Assembly (NCBI RefSeq): GCF_001425825.1
Contig: NZ_LMDM01000022.1
Location: forward strand, 1-64,000
Direction: 5' to 3'
Length of the DNA stretch: 64,000 bases
Origin: Rhizobacter sp. Root1238
GTDB taxonomy: Bacteria > Pseudomonadota > Gammaproteobacteria > Burkholderiales > Burkholderiaceae_C
Numbering within the stretch: the stretch's first letter is position 1; every line of letters begins with the position of its first letter. Shown piece by piece: positions 45,881 through 54,443 of this stretch. The translations under genes and the position numbers were made by a program. The notes below the pieces were generated by a model, which was given only the letters and a program-made list of their open reading frames with translations, had not been told where the DNA came from and did no database searches.

Positions 45881-46399
45881 CTACTTGCGGCTGAGCGTCA
45901 GGTCCAATTCGTGGACCAGGTCGTTCACCAGCTGCGTCGACGCCTGGCGCGAATCGGCGGTGGGGCCGTGGGTCTGCGCGACGACGTCGGCATTCCACGC
46001 GCCACCCGACTTCGCGCTGACACCCGAGACGCGGAACACCACGCGGCTGGCCAGCGTGTTGCAGTCCTGGCCGCCGTCCACCGGCGTCAGCGTGACGAAC
46101 TGCTGGCTCGCCGGCGTCACGCCGTTGTTCAGCATCATCGGGCCGAGGTCGCTCATCAGGCGCTCGCGCAACGCGCCCATCACCGCCGCCACGTGCTCGC
46201 TGCCGGCGGCGGAGCAGGTGTCGAACGCAAAGCTCTCGTTGTCGACCCACACCACCTTGGCGTCGGGCAGGCGCAGGCTGGCGGAGGACACGGCATCGGG
46301 CGTCGCCGCCCTCGCCGACGTCCAGATCGCGCCGGCAGCCGCCAGCAGCGAAAACAGGACCATCGTCTTCAAAGTCATCGGGAGTTTCTGAGCAGTCAT
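45881..46399 (-). CDS. Secreted protein of unknown function
   Basis: 172 residues from the ATG at 46399, preceded by GAGGACGG. A signal peptide runs to about residue 31 (LLAAAGAIWTSARA). The rest is a small domain with two Cys (FDTCSAAGSEH, GGQDCNTLASR), probably a disulfide, and alternating strands near the C-terminus. No family recognised. It lies 29 bases upstream of, and in the same direction as, the LysR gene, so the two could be co-transcribed. The 177-base gap above it (46400-46576) shows nothing clear. Confidence 0.7.
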   Translation of the reverse strand: MTAQKLPMTLKTMVLFSLLAAAGAIWTSARAATPDAVSSASLRLPDAKVVWVDNESFAFDTCSAAGSEHVAAVMGALRERLMSDLGPMMLNNGVTPASQQFVTLTPVDGGQDCNTLASRVVFRVSGVSAKSGGAWNADVVAQTHGPTADSRQASTQLVNDLVHELDLTLSRK

Positions 46400-46576
46400 C
46401 GCATCCGTCCTCTGTGGGTGAATCGGTGCCGCGACTCTAGAAGTGCAACAAGATGTGTGCACGCCGGCGCCGTAACGATTGCTCACAACTGCCCGAGACT
46501 TCACGCTCGTTTGTCACGAAACGGCCAAGAACCTGAACGGCTGTCCTACAGGCGCCGCGTCCAGGCCGGACCGATG

Positions 46577-48400
46577 TCACGCCAGCGCATCGTCGGTGCT
46601 GCTCTGCTGCAGGCGCCACATGTCGGCGTAGCGGCCGTCGAGCGCCAGCAACTGCGCATGCGTGCCGCGCTCGACGATGCGGCCCTGCTCCATCACCAGG
46701 ATCTGGTGCGCATCGACGACGGTCGACAACCGGTGCGCGATGACCAGCGCGGTCTTGTTGCGCGCGACGCCCTGCAGTTCGGCCTGGATGGCCCGCTCGT
46801 TGGCGGAGTCGAGCGCCGAGGTGGCCTCGTCGAAGATCATGATCGGCGGGTCCTTCAGCAGCGTGCGCGCGATCGCGACACGCTGCTTCTCGCCACCGCT
46901 GAGCTTCAGCCCGCGCTCGCCGACCGTCGTCTCGTAGCCCTTCGGCGTCGACACGATGAAGTCGTGGATGCGCGCCGCGCGGGCCGCCGCCTCGACCTCG
47001 GCCGCACTCGCGCCGGGCCGGCCGTACGCGATGTTGTAGGCCACGCTGTCGTTGAACAGCACGGTGTCCTGCGGGACGATGCCGATGCGCTGGCGCACGC
47101 TGCCCTGCGTGACCGAGCGCAGGTCCTGGTCGTCGATCGTGATCACGCCGGCCTGCACGTCGTAGAAGCGGTACAGCAGCCGCGCAAGCGTGCTCTTGCC
47201 CGAGCCCGACGGCCCGACCACCGCGACCGTCTTGCCGGCCGGGATCTCGAAGCTGACGTCGTGCAGGATCTGGCGGTTCGGCTCGTACGAGAAGTCGACG
47301 TGGTCGAAGCGCACTTGCCCGTGCGGAACCTGCAGCGGCAATGCGCCGGGCGTGTCGGCGATCTCGCGCTCGCGCTCGAGCAGCGCGAACATCTTGTCGA
47401 GGTCAGTCAGGCTCTGCTTGATCTCGCGGTAGATCACGCCGAGGAAGTTCAGCGGGATGTAGAGCTGGATCATGAACGCGTTGATCATCACCAGGTCGCC
47501 GAGCGTCATGTGCCCCGCCACCACGCCCTGCGTCGCGCGCCACAGCATCGCGACCAGGCCGGCCGCGATGATCAGCTGCTGCCCGGTGTTCAGCATCGAC
47601 AGCGTGGCCTGCGATTTCAGCGCGACGCGGCGCAGCCGCTCCAGGCTCTCGTCGTAGCGGCTGGCCTCGAAGTCCTCGTTGTTGAAGTACTTGACGGTCT
47701 CGTAGTTCAGCAGCGAGTCGATCGCGCGCGAGTGCGCGGTCGAATCGAGCTCGTTCATCTGCTTGCGGAACTGCGTGCGCCAGTTGGTGAAGACGATCGT
47801 GAAGCTGATGTACACCGCCAGCGCCGCCAGCGTGATCCAGGCAAACCAGGCGTCGAACTTGACGGCCAGCAGCGTCAGCACCAGTACCATCTCGACCAGC
47901 GTCGGCACGATGCTGTAGAGCGAGTACGAGATCAGCGAATGCACCGCGCGCGTGCCGCGCTCGATGTCGCGCGTCATGCCGCCGGTCTGGCGCTCGAGGT
48001 GGAAGCGCAGGCTCAGCGCATGCAAGTGGCGGAACACGTTCAGCGAGATGCTGCGCGCGGTGCCTTCGGTGGCCTTCGCGAAGATCAGCTCGCGCAGCTC
48101 GGTGAACAGCGAGGTCGACAGCCGCAGCAGCCCATAGGCCGCCAGCAGCCCGATCGGCACGACCAGCACCGCCTGCAGGTCGCCCGGCTTGAGGGACAGG
48201 CTGTCGACCAGCTGCTTCAGCAGCAGCGGCACGCCGACGTTGGCCAGCTTGGCGCCGACCATGAAGCCGAGCGCGATGCCGACGCGCCAGCGGTAGCGCC
48301 ACAGGTAGGGCAGCAGCTTGCGCAGCGTGGCCGCATCGGAGCGGGGTGCGGCAGGCGTCACGGCATCGGGCGCCGGCACAGGGGTCGAGAGGGATCGCAT
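46577..48400 (-). CDS. ATM1-type ABC exporter (fused membrane and ATPase domains)
   Basis: 607 residues. Six-helix ABC membrane domain (about 30-330) with features of the Atm1/ABCB7/HMT1 family (NVFRHLHALSLRFHLERQTG, then GGMTRDIERGTRAVHSL, and YFNNEDFEASRY). ATPase domain about 365-590: Walker [10 protein letters not shown], signature LSGGEKQRVAIARTL, Walker B IMIFDEATSALD and switch AHRLSTV. It probably exports a glutathione-linked metal or sulfur compound. The ATG at 48400 is chosen; the frame is open upstream but antisense to the next gene. It is divergent from the thioesterase gene. Confidence 0.92.
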   Translation of the reverse strand: MRSLSTPVPAPDAVTPAAPRSDAATLRKLLPYLWRYRWRVGIALGFMVGAKLANVGVPLLLKQLVDSLSLKPGDLQAVLVVPIGLLAAYGLLRLSTSLFTELRELIFAKATEGTARSISLNVFRHLHALSLRFHLERQTGGMTRDIERGTRAVHSLISYSLYSIVPTLVEMVLVLTLLAVKFDAWFAWITLAALAVYISFTIVFTNWRTQFRKQMNELDSTAHSRAIDSLLNYETVKYFNNEDFEASRYDESLERLRRVALKSQATLSMLNTGQQLIIAAGLVAMLWRATQGVVAGHMTLGDLVMINAFMIQLYIPLNFLGVIYREIKQSLTDLDKMFALLEREREIADTPGALPLQVPHGQVRFDHVDFSYEPNRQILHDVSFEIPAGKTVAVVGPSGSGKSTLARLLYRFYDVQAGVITIDDQDLRSVTQGSVRQRIGIVPQDTVLFNDSVAYNIAYGRPGASAAEVEAAARAARIHDFIVSTPKGYETTVGERGLKLSGGEKQRVAIARTLLKDPPIMIFDEATSALDSANERAIQAELQGVARNKTALVIAHRLSTVVDAHQILVMEQGRIVERGTHAQLLALDGRYADMWRLQQSSTDDALA

Positions 48401-48443
48401 CGTGGAAGAATCGTGGGGTTGCACCCAGTTGAAGGCGTCCAGT

Positions 48444-48866
48444 ATGAATACAAGCCAGCCCCGGCACGACCCCGCGTTGGCGGTCAGCCTGCCGAAAGAC
48501 CTCGACCTGGTGCTGCGCGTGATGCCGATGCCGGCCGATTCGAACAGCAACGGCGACATCTTCGGCGGCTGGATCATGGCCCAGGTCGACCTCGCCGGCT
48601 CCGTGCTGCCGGCGCGCATCGCGAAGGGCCGGGTCGTGACGGTCGCCGTCAACGAGTTCGTGTTCAAGCAGGCGGTGTCGATCGGCGACCTGCTGAGCTT
48701 CTACGCCCGCGTCGACCGCATCGGGCGCACCTCGATCACGGTGCACGTCGAGGTGTATGCCGAGCGCAACCCGGCCGACCTGAAGGTGGTCAAGGTCACC
48801 GAGGCCAACCTGACCTATGTCGCGATCGACCGCGACGGGCAGCCGCGGGTGATCCCGAGGGACTGA
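48444..48866 (+). CDS. Acyl-CoA thioesterase (YciA-like hot-dog fold)
   Basis: 140 residues. GAAGG at 48431 is eight bases before the ATG at 48444. Hot-dog thioesterase pattern: VMPMPADSNSNGDIFGGWIM with the catalytic Asn/Asp-Gly region, AQVDLAGSVLPARIAKGRVV, VNEFVFKQAVSIGDLLSFYA. It hydrolyses acyl-CoA esters, usually medium to long chain; the physiological substrate is unknown. Five bases before the ornithine-cyclodeaminase-like gene. Confidence 0.92.
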   Translation: MNTSQPRHDPALAVSLPKDLDLVLRVMPMPADSNSNGDIFGGWIMAQVDLAGSVLPARIAKGRVVTVAVNEFVFKQAVSIGDLLSFYARVDRIGRTSITVHVEVYAERNPADLKVVKVTEANLTYVAIDRDGQPRVIPRD

Positions 48867-48871
48867 GCGCG

Positions 48872-49783
48872 ATGCGCCTGGTCGACGCGGCGCAGACGGC
48901 CGCGCTGCTGCCGTGGCGGCCGCTGGCCGACGCGGTGATGCGCGCGGCGATCGAACGCGATGAAGGCCGGCTGCAGGCGCCGCTGCGCAGCAGCTTCGCG
49001 CTGTCGGGCGACGACAGGCTGCTGCTGATGCCGGCCAGCGATGCGTACTACGCGAGCGTCAAGCTGGTGACGGTGAACCACGGCAACCCGGCGCAGGGGC
49101 GCGACCGCGTGCAGGGCGAGGTGCTGCTGATCGACCGCGCGACCGGCGAGCGCCTCGCGATGTTCGATGGCGTCACCATCACGGCGCGCCGCACCGCGGC
49201 GGTGTCGCTGGCCGCGGCCCTGGCGTTGAAGGTGCCGGCCGGCGAGCGTTTGCTGATCGTCGGTGCCGGCGCGCAGGCGCTGGCGCATGCGCTGGCCTTC
49301 GATGCGGGGCTGGCACCGGCGTGGATCGGCATCGCGGCGCGCTCGCGCATGTCGGCCGACGGGCTGGTGGCGACGCTCGCGGCGCACGGTGTGAAGGCGC
49401 ATGCGGTCGACGACATCGGCGCCGAGATCGGCCGCTGCGGGTTGATCGTCACCGCGACGACGAGCCGCTCGGCGGTGATCCCCGATGCGTTGCGCCCGGG
49501 CGCGCGGGTGTTCGCGGTCGGCGCGTTCACGCCGGCGATGTGCGAGCTGCCGGCCGCGCTGGTGCGGCGGGCTGCGTTGCTGGTCGACGACCTCGACGGT
49601 GCAAAGGAAGAGGCCGGCGACCTGATCCAGGCGGGTGTCGACTGGTCGAAGGTGCGCGGGTTGGCGCAAGCCGCGGAGCTTGCCGACGCAGGCGATGCGC
49701 CGGTGGTGTTCAAGAGCGTGGGGAGCGCGGCGTGGGACCTGGCCGCGGCGCGGATGGCCTGGGACCGGTTGAACACCTGTTGA
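48872..49783 (+). CDS. Ornithine cyclodeaminase / mu-crystallin family protein
   Basis: 303 residues. Rossmann domain with LLIVGAGAQALAHALAFDAG (NAD(P) binding) and the family's substrate region (SVKLVTVNHGNPAQGRDRVQ). Family members act as ornithine cyclodeaminase, alanine dehydrogenase or delta1-piperideine-2-carboxylate/delta1-pyrroline-2-carboxylate reductase. The length, shorter than ornithine cyclodeaminase (about 350), and the short lid favour the ketimine reductase type. It is a partner of the thioesterase in a two-gene operon. The stop is followed by the repeat at 49798. Confidence 0.85.
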   Translation: MRLVDAAQTAALLPWRPLADAVMRAAIERDEGRLQAPLRSSFALSGDDRLLLMPASDAYYASVKLVTVNHGNPAQGRDRVQGEVLLIDRATGERLAMFDGVTITARRTAAVSLAAALALKVPAGERLLIVGAGAQALAHALAFDAGLAPAWIGIAARSRMSADGLVATLAAHGVKAHAVDDIGAEIGRCGLIVTATTSRSAVIPDALRPGARVFAVGAFTPAMCELPAALVRRAALLVDDLDGAKEEAGDLIQAGVDWSKVRGLAQAAELADAGDAPVVFKSVGSAAWDLAAARMAWDRLNTC

Positions 49784-49797
49784 TCGCCGCCCCAACC

Positions 49798-49868
49798 CGT
49801 TCGCCCTGAGCCTGTCGAAGGGCCTGCTCGCAAGCCACCCAGGCTTCGACAAGCTCAGCCCGAACGGA
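49798..49868. repeat. CTTCGACAGGCTCAG stem-loop repeat, copy 3
   Basis: A copy of the core in one orientation (CGTTCGCCCTGAGCCTGTCG, from 49798) and one in the other (GCTTCGACAAGCTCAGCC, from about 49842) form a long imperfect hairpin between two convergent genes. Here it could serve as a bidirectional terminator. Confidence 0.85.
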
Positions 49869-49875
49869 GATCTCC

Positions 49876-50718
49876 TCAGTCGACGAAGAAGTCCGGCACG
49901 AACTCCGTCGTCCCCGGCGTCACGCTGTACTTCTCCAGGTCGGTCACGCCGTGCCGCGCCAGCAGCTCGTCGTCGATGAAGAAGTTGCCGCTGGTCTGCC
50001 GCGCATCGCTCGTCAGCACCAGGTACGCCGCATCGGCGAGGATCTCCGGCGTGCGGCAGCGGGCGATGTCGGCGCCCGGGATCATCTGCAGCGCGGCCGT
50101 CGCGATCGCGGTGCGCGGCCACAGGCTGTTGACGCCGATGCCCAGCGGCCGGAACTCGCCGGCATGGCCCAGCGTGCATTCGCTCATGCCGTACTTGGCC
50201 ATCGTGTACGCGACATGCGGGCTGAACCAATGCTCGCGCATCGACAGCGGCGGCGACATGTTCAGCACGTGCGGGTTGCGCCCCGCCTGTGCCGCCTTCG
50301 CCAGGTGCGGCAGGCAGGCCTGCGTCACCAGGTAGGTGCCGCGCACGTTGACACCGAACATCAGGTCGAAGCGCTTCATCGGCGTCGCCGTCGTCGGCGT
50401 CAGGCTGATCGCGCTGGCGTTGTTGACGAGGATGTCGATGCCGCCGAAGCGCGCCACCGCCTGTTCCACCGCGGCCAGCACGCTGGCTTCGTCGCGGATG
50501 TCGGTCTGCACCGGCAGCGCCTGCCCGCCGGCCGCCTCGATCTCGGCGGCGGCCGAATGGATGGTGCCCGGCAGCTTCGGATTGCTCTCGGTCGTCTTGG
50601 CCGCGATCACGATGCGCGCGCCATCGGCCGCGGCGCGCTTCGCGATCGCGAGGCCGATGCCGCGCGATGCGCCGGTGATGAACAAGGTCTTGCCCGACAG
50701 GTTGCTGGACTGGCTCAT
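49876..50718 (-). CDS. Short-chain dehydrogenase (HSDL2-like)
   Basis: 280 residues. SDR fold: TGASRGIGLAIAKRAA NAD(P) loop, DILVNNASAI, catalytic Ser in NMSPPLSM and the YxxxK pair in VAYTMAKYGMS. The C-terminal part (GVNSLWPRTAIATAALQMI) is typical of the hydroxysteroid dehydrogenase-like protein 2 group. Last gene of the TetR-headed lipid operon; its ATG at 50718 overlaps the stop of the SGNH hydrolase gene. Probable role: oxidoreduction of a hydroxyacyl or other lipid intermediate. Confidence 0.9.
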   Translation of the reverse strand: MSQSSNLSGKTLFITGASRGIGLAIAKRAAADGARIVIAAKTTESNPKLPGTIHSAAAEIEAAGGQALPVQTDIRDEASVLAAVEQAVARFGGIDILVNNASAISLTPTTATPMKRFDLMFGVNVRGTYLVTQACLPHLAKAAQAGRNPHVLNMSPPLSMREHWFSPHVAYTMAKYGMSECTLGHAGEFRPLGIGVNSLWPRTAIATAALQMIPGADIARCRTPEILADAAYLVLTSDARQTSGNFFIDDELLARHGVTDLEKYSVTPGTTEFVPDFFVD

Positions 50719-51476
50719 GCAGGTCTCCGCGTGGGGGTGGTGGCAGGCAGGCGCGGCGCGAGATCGGTCGCGATCATGCCGGCCAGTTGTTCGGCCCACA
50801 GCGCATACACCGCCGGGCCGGGATGGAAGCCGTCGTCGGCCATCAGGATGCTGTCGGACATGCGCTCGTTCTCGAACGGCACCGGCAGCCACCAGCGATC
50901 GGGCCAGCGCTTGATCCAGTCGGCCAGCGCCCGGTTGTAGCGCCGCGCATCGCGCCCCAGCACCCAGCGCAGCGGGTTGGGCAGCAACGGAAACGAATGG
51001 ATCGGCGGCACGCCGCTGTGCACCACCTGGCGCACGCCGGCACGCCGGATCGCGACGCCGTCGAGTTCGTCGAGCTGGGCCAGCCAGCGCCGCACCGGCA
51101 CCTGCGAGATCACGTCATTGACGCCCAGCGCGGTGACCATCACGTCGGCCGGGTGCAGCGCCGCGCTCTCCAGCGCGATCAGCGCGTCGCGGGTGGTGTC
51201 GCCGGTGTGGGCGACCAGTTGCCACACGACCGCACCGCCCAGCCGCTGCGACAAGGCCTCGCTGAGCCGGCCGGCCAGCGCCTGGCCCTGCGTCGGCGCG
51301 CCGACGCCGGCCGCCGACGAATCGCCGACGATCAGCACGCGCAGCCGCACGCGGCCGGTGCCGGCCACGCCTTCGCGCGAGCCTTCGGCCTCCGGCAGGC
51401 GCAGCGCGAGGCGCCGCACGCGGGCGCCCTGCCACAGCAGCAGCGGCGACAGCAGCACCTTGGCCGCGGAGAGCAT
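50715..51476 (-). CDS. SGNH/GDSL-type lipolytic hydrolase
   Basis: 253 residues. Block I VLIVGDSSAAGVGA (nucleophile Ser in GDSS), block III GVNDV (Asn), and block V DDGFHPG with the Asp-x-x-His pair near the C-terminus. N-terminal 20 residues are hydrophobic (LLSPLLLWQG), perhaps a membrane tether. It should be an esterase or lipase. It lies between the enoyl-CoA hydratase (14-base gap) and SDR genes of the lipid operon. Confidence 0.9.
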   Translation of the reverse strand: MLSAAKVLLSPLLLWQGARVRRLALRLPEAEGSREGVAGTGRVRLRVLIVGDSSAAGVGAPTQGQALAGRLSEALSQRLGGAVVWQLVAHTGDTTRDALIALESAALHPADVMVTALGVNDVISQVPVRRWLAQLDELDGVAIRRAGVRQVVHSGVPPIHSFPLLPNPLRWVLGRDARRYNRALADWIKRWPDRWWLPVPFENERMSDSILMADDGFHPGPAVYALWAEQLAGMIATDLAPRLPATTPTRRPA

Positions 51477-51490
51477 CGAGCGGGCCGTCT

Positions 51491-52255
51491 TCAGCTGAAC
51501 TGCGAGAAATCGGGCTTGCGCTTCTGGAAGAACGCGCTGAAGGCCTCGCGCGCCTCGGGGCTGGTGAGCCGCGCGCCGAAGACCGCCGCCTCGGCCTCGA
51601 TGGCCTGCCAGGTGGCCTCGGTGCTCGCGCGGCGCAGCAGCTTCTTGGTGTCGCGCACGGCCCCCGGCGGCATCGCGTTGAAGCGCTCGGCGACGCGGCG
51701 CGCATGCAGCGCGACCTCGCCGGTCGGCAGCACCGCGTTCGCGATGCCGAGTTCGACCGCCTCGGCGCCGGTGAACGGGTCGCCGAGCAGGATCTTCTCG
51801 GCCGCCTTCACGCGGCCCATCAGCTGCGGCACCACCAGGCTCGACGCGAACTCCGGCACCAGGCCGAGGCTCACGAACGGCATCGCGAGGCGCGCCTCGT
51901 CGGCCACGTAGACCAGGTCGCAGTGCAGCAGCATCGTCGTGCCGATGCCGATCGCCGCGCCGGTGACGGCCGCCACCACCGGCTTCTCGCAGCCGTTCAG
52001 CGCCTGCATGAACTGGTAGGCCGGCGAATCGGCGCCGCTCGGCGGGCGTTTCATGAAATCCTCGAGGTCGTTGCCCGACGTGAAGATGCCGGGCTGGCCG
52101 GTGATCAGCACCGCGCGCACGGCAGCGTCGGCCTGCGCGGCCTTCAGCCCGTCGGCCATCGCCTGGTACATGTCGATGGTGATCGCGTTCTTCTTTTCGG
52201 GGCGCGCGATCTCCAGGGTGAATACGCCGTTCAGCACGGCCGTCTTGATGCTCAT
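51491..52255 (-). CDS. Enoyl-CoA hydratase/isomerase family protein
   Basis: 254 residues. Crotonase fold with oxyanion-hole sequences (GIFTSGNDLEDF and AAIGIGTTMLLHCDLVYVAD) and VVAAVTGAAIG. The position of the usual catalytic Glu near residue 135 is LGLVPEFASSL, as in PaaG-type/ECI2-like isomerases (enoyl-CoA isomerases). So it is either a hydratase or a delta3-delta2 isomerase. ATGA overlap with the alpha/beta hydrolase gene. Confidence 0.9.
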   Translation of the reverse strand: MSIKTAVLNGVFTLEIARPEKKNAITIDMYQAMADGLKAAQADAAVRAVLITGQPGIFTSGNDLEDFMKRPPSGADSPAYQFMQALNGCEKPVVAAVTGAAIGIGTTMLLHCDLVYVADEARLAMPFVSLGLVPEFASSLVVPQLMGRVKAAEKILLGDPFTGAEAVELGIANAVLPTGEVALHARRVAERFNAMPPGAVRDTKKLLRRASTEATWQAIEAEAAVFGARLTSPEAREAFSAFFQKRKPDFSQFS

Positions 52256-53112
52256 GTCGTCTCCTTCATCGTGTTCAGCAGGGTGGTCATGCGCGGCCAG
52301 AGTGTCGCCTGGAACTGCTCGCGGAACAGCCCGAAATGCCCGATGCGCTTCGCCTGCACGTCGGCCGGCGCGATGCGCTCGATGCGGCGCGGCGCATTCG
52401 GGTAGCAGTCGACCAGCACGCGGGTGCCGCGCTCGGTCATCAACTCGTCGTCGGTGATCGACAGCGCGACCAGCGGGAAGCGCGCCGCCTCGAACTGCTC
52501 GCGCACCGCCGCACCTTCGGCGCCGACGTGGTAGCGCGGGTGCAGGCACCAGCGCCGCCATTGCAGCATCACGCCCTTCGGCAGGTCGCCGACCTTGCGC
52601 AGCCGCTTGCCGGGGAAGTAGCCGAACAGCGCGGTCGCGACCGGCACCAGCACGTACCAGAAGTACAGGATCATGCGCCGCAGCGGTGGCGCGTTGTCGC
52701 GCCAGTAGCCGCTGCCGGCGGCCACCGAGATCAGGCCGTCGACCTGCGCGCGGTTGCGCAGCAGGCCGGGCAGTTGTGCGCCGAGGCTGTGGCCGACGAG
52801 GTACAGCGGCACGCCGGGCGACGCTTCACGCAGCGCGTCGATCGCGCTGTCGTAGTCGCGGGCCCAGCTGAACAGGTCGGCCTTCAGGCCGCGCAGCGAC
52901 CGCGTCACGCGCGACTCGCCCATGCCGCGGTAGTCGAACGTGGCGACCGCGTAGCCCTGCCCGGCCAGCCATTGCGCGAACGGTTGGTAGTAGTCCTGCC
53001 GCACGCCCATCGCGCCGCCGATCAGCACCGCGGCCTTCGCGGTGCCGGTCGGCGGGTACAGGCGCAGCGACAGGCGGCTGCCGTCATCGGTCTCGAGCTT
53101 CAGTGTTTCCAT
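52252..53112 (-). CDS. Alpha/beta hydrolase
   Basis: 286 residues. AGGAG lies seven bases before the ATG at 53112. Nucleophile elbow GHSLG (VGHSLGAQLPG), upstream AVLIGGAMGVRQDYYQPFAQ and FDYRGMGESR; C-terminal IGHFGLFREQ supplies the catalytic His. A tightly conserved hydrophobic middle region (MILYFWYVLVPVATALFGYF) suggests a membrane-facing lid. It probably cleaves a lipid ester or acyl thioester for the beta-oxidation genes around it. The 120-base gap to the thiolase gene holds the dispersed repeat. Confidence 0.88.
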   Translation of the reverse strand: METLKLETDDGSRLSLRLYPPTGTAKAAVLIGGAMGVRQDYYQPFAQWLAGQGYAVATFDYRGMGESRVTRSLRGLKADLFSWARDYDSAIDALREASPGVPLYLVGHSLGAQLPGLLRNRAQVDGLISVAAGSGYWRDNAPPLRRMILYFWYVLVPVATALFGYFPGKRLRKVGDLPKGVMLQWRRWCLHPRYHVGAEGAAVREQFEAARFPLVALSITDDELMTERGTRVLVDCYPNAPRRIERIAPADVQAKRIGHFGLFREQFQATLWPRMTTLLNTMKETT

Positions 53113-53130
53113 GACGCACTCCTTCGCGAT

Positions 53131-53231
53131 CCGCAGCGGCCCGATCCAGCGGACCCCGTGGAACTGGCTCCGCCAGGCCACTGGGGTCGCCCCCTTGAGG
53201 GGGAGGCGCGTCAGCGCCTCGGGGGTGGGTC
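53131..53231 (-). repeat. Dispersed structured repeat, copy 3
   Basis: The element begins just after the thiolase stop (53233) in the sense direction. It keeps CCCACCCCCGAGGCGC, CCCCC-TCAA-GGGGG, GTTCCACGGGGTCCGCTGG and a downstream ATCGGGCCGCTGCGGA tail also found at copy 2. It ends about 20 bases before the ATG of the alpha/beta hydrolase. Confidence 0.82.
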
Positions 53232-53232
53232 G

Positions 53233-54429
53233 TCAGACGCGTTCGAAGATGCCTGCGGCGCCCTGACCCGTGCCGACGCACATCGTCACCATCCCGTACT
53301 TCAGGTTGTGGCGGCGCAGCGCGTGGATCACCGTTGCGGCGCGGATGGCCCCGGTCGCCCCCAGCGGATGGCCGAGCGCGATCGCGCCGCCCATCGGGTT
53401 CACCTTCGCCGGGTCGAGCCCGACGCTGTTGATCACCGCCAGCGACTGCGCCGCGAAGGCTTCGTTCAGCTCGATCCAGTCCATGTCCTGCTGCTTCAGG
53501 CCGGCATAGCGCAGCGCGGCCGGGATCGCCTCGATCGGACCGATGCCCATGATCTCCGGCGGCACGCCGCGCGCGGCAAAGCTGACGAAGCGGGCCAGCG
53601 GCTTCAGGTCGAACTGCTTGACGGCCTTCTCGCTCGCGAGGATCAGCGCACCGGCACCGTCGCTGGTCTGCGAGCTGTTGCCGGCCGTCACGCTGCCCTT
53701 CGCGGCGAACACCGCCTTCAGCTTGGCCAGGCCTTCCGGCGAGGTGTCGGGGCGCGGGCCTTCGTCCAGGCTCACGGTGCGGGTCTTCACGCCCTGCTCG
53801 CCGGTCAGCAGGTTCGGGAAGCGCTCGACGATCTCGATCGGCGTGATCTCGTCCGTGAACTCGCCCGCCTTCTGCGCCTTCAGCGCGCGCATGTGCGATT
53901 CGTACGCGAACGCGTCCTGCGCCTCGCGGCTGACCTTCCATTGCGCGGCGACCTTCTCGGCCGTCAGGCCCATGCCGTACGCGATGCCGACGTTCTCGTC
54001 CTTCGCGAACACCTCGGGGTTGAACGACGGCTTGTTGCCGCCCATCGGCACCAGGCTCATCGACTCGGCACCGCCGGCGATCAGCACGTCGGCCTCGCCG
54101 ACGCGGATGCGGTCAGCGGCCATCTGGATCGCGGTGACGCCCGACGCGCAGAAGCGGTTGACCGTCACGCCGCCCACCGGGTGCGCAAAGGCCAGCGCGA
54201 CCGCGATGCGGGCCATGTTCATGCCCTGCTCGCCCTCGGGGAACGAGCAGCCGATGATGGCGTCCTCGATCGCTTTCGGGTCCAGCGTCGGCACCTGGGC
54301 CATCGCGCTGCGGATCGCGCTGACCAGCAGGTCGTCCGGGCGGGTGTTCTTGAAATAGCCCCGGCCGGAGCGGCCGATCGGGGTGCGGGTCGCGGCGACG
54401 ATGTAGGCGTCTTGCACTTGCTTGCTCAT
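53233..54429 (-). CDS. Acetyl-CoA acyltransferase (thiolase)
   Basis: 398 residues. Active-site Cys in NRFCASGVTAIQMA near residue 93, His in GHPLGATGA and second Cys in MCVGTGQGAAGIFE; the FadA/FadI type that cleaves 3-ketoacyl-CoA. It sits directly after the FadB-like multifunctional gene (14 bases), giving a complete thiolase/dehydrogenase/hydratase pair. Confidence 0.95.
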   Translation of the reverse strand: MSKQVQDAYIVAATRTPIGRSGRGYFKNTRPDDLLVSAIRSAMAQVPTLDPKAIEDAIIGCSFPEGEQGMNMARIAVALAFAHPVGGVTVNRFCASGVTAIQMAADRIRVGEADVLIAGGAESMSLVPMGGNKPSFNPEVFAKDENVGIAYGMGLTAEKVAAQWKVSREAQDAFAYESHMRALKAQKAGEFTDEITPIEIVERFPNLLTGEQGVKTRTVSLDEGPRPDTSPEGLAKLKAVFAAKGSVTAGNSSQTSDGAGALILASEKAVKQFDLKPLARFVSFAARGVPPEIMGIGPIEAIPAALRYAGLKQQDMDWIELNEAFAAQSLAVINSVGLDPAKVNPMGGAIALGHPLGATGAIRAATVIHALRRHNLKYGMVTMCVGTGQGAAGIFERV

Positions 54430-54443
54430 GTTGTGTTCTCCGC

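Noticed and set aside
45911-48871. Very long plus-strand frame before the ornithine-cyclodeaminase-like gene
   Set aside because: Runs antisense to the secreted protein and ABC exporter genes; His/Arg/Val-rich shadow. Only the end from 48872 is a gene.
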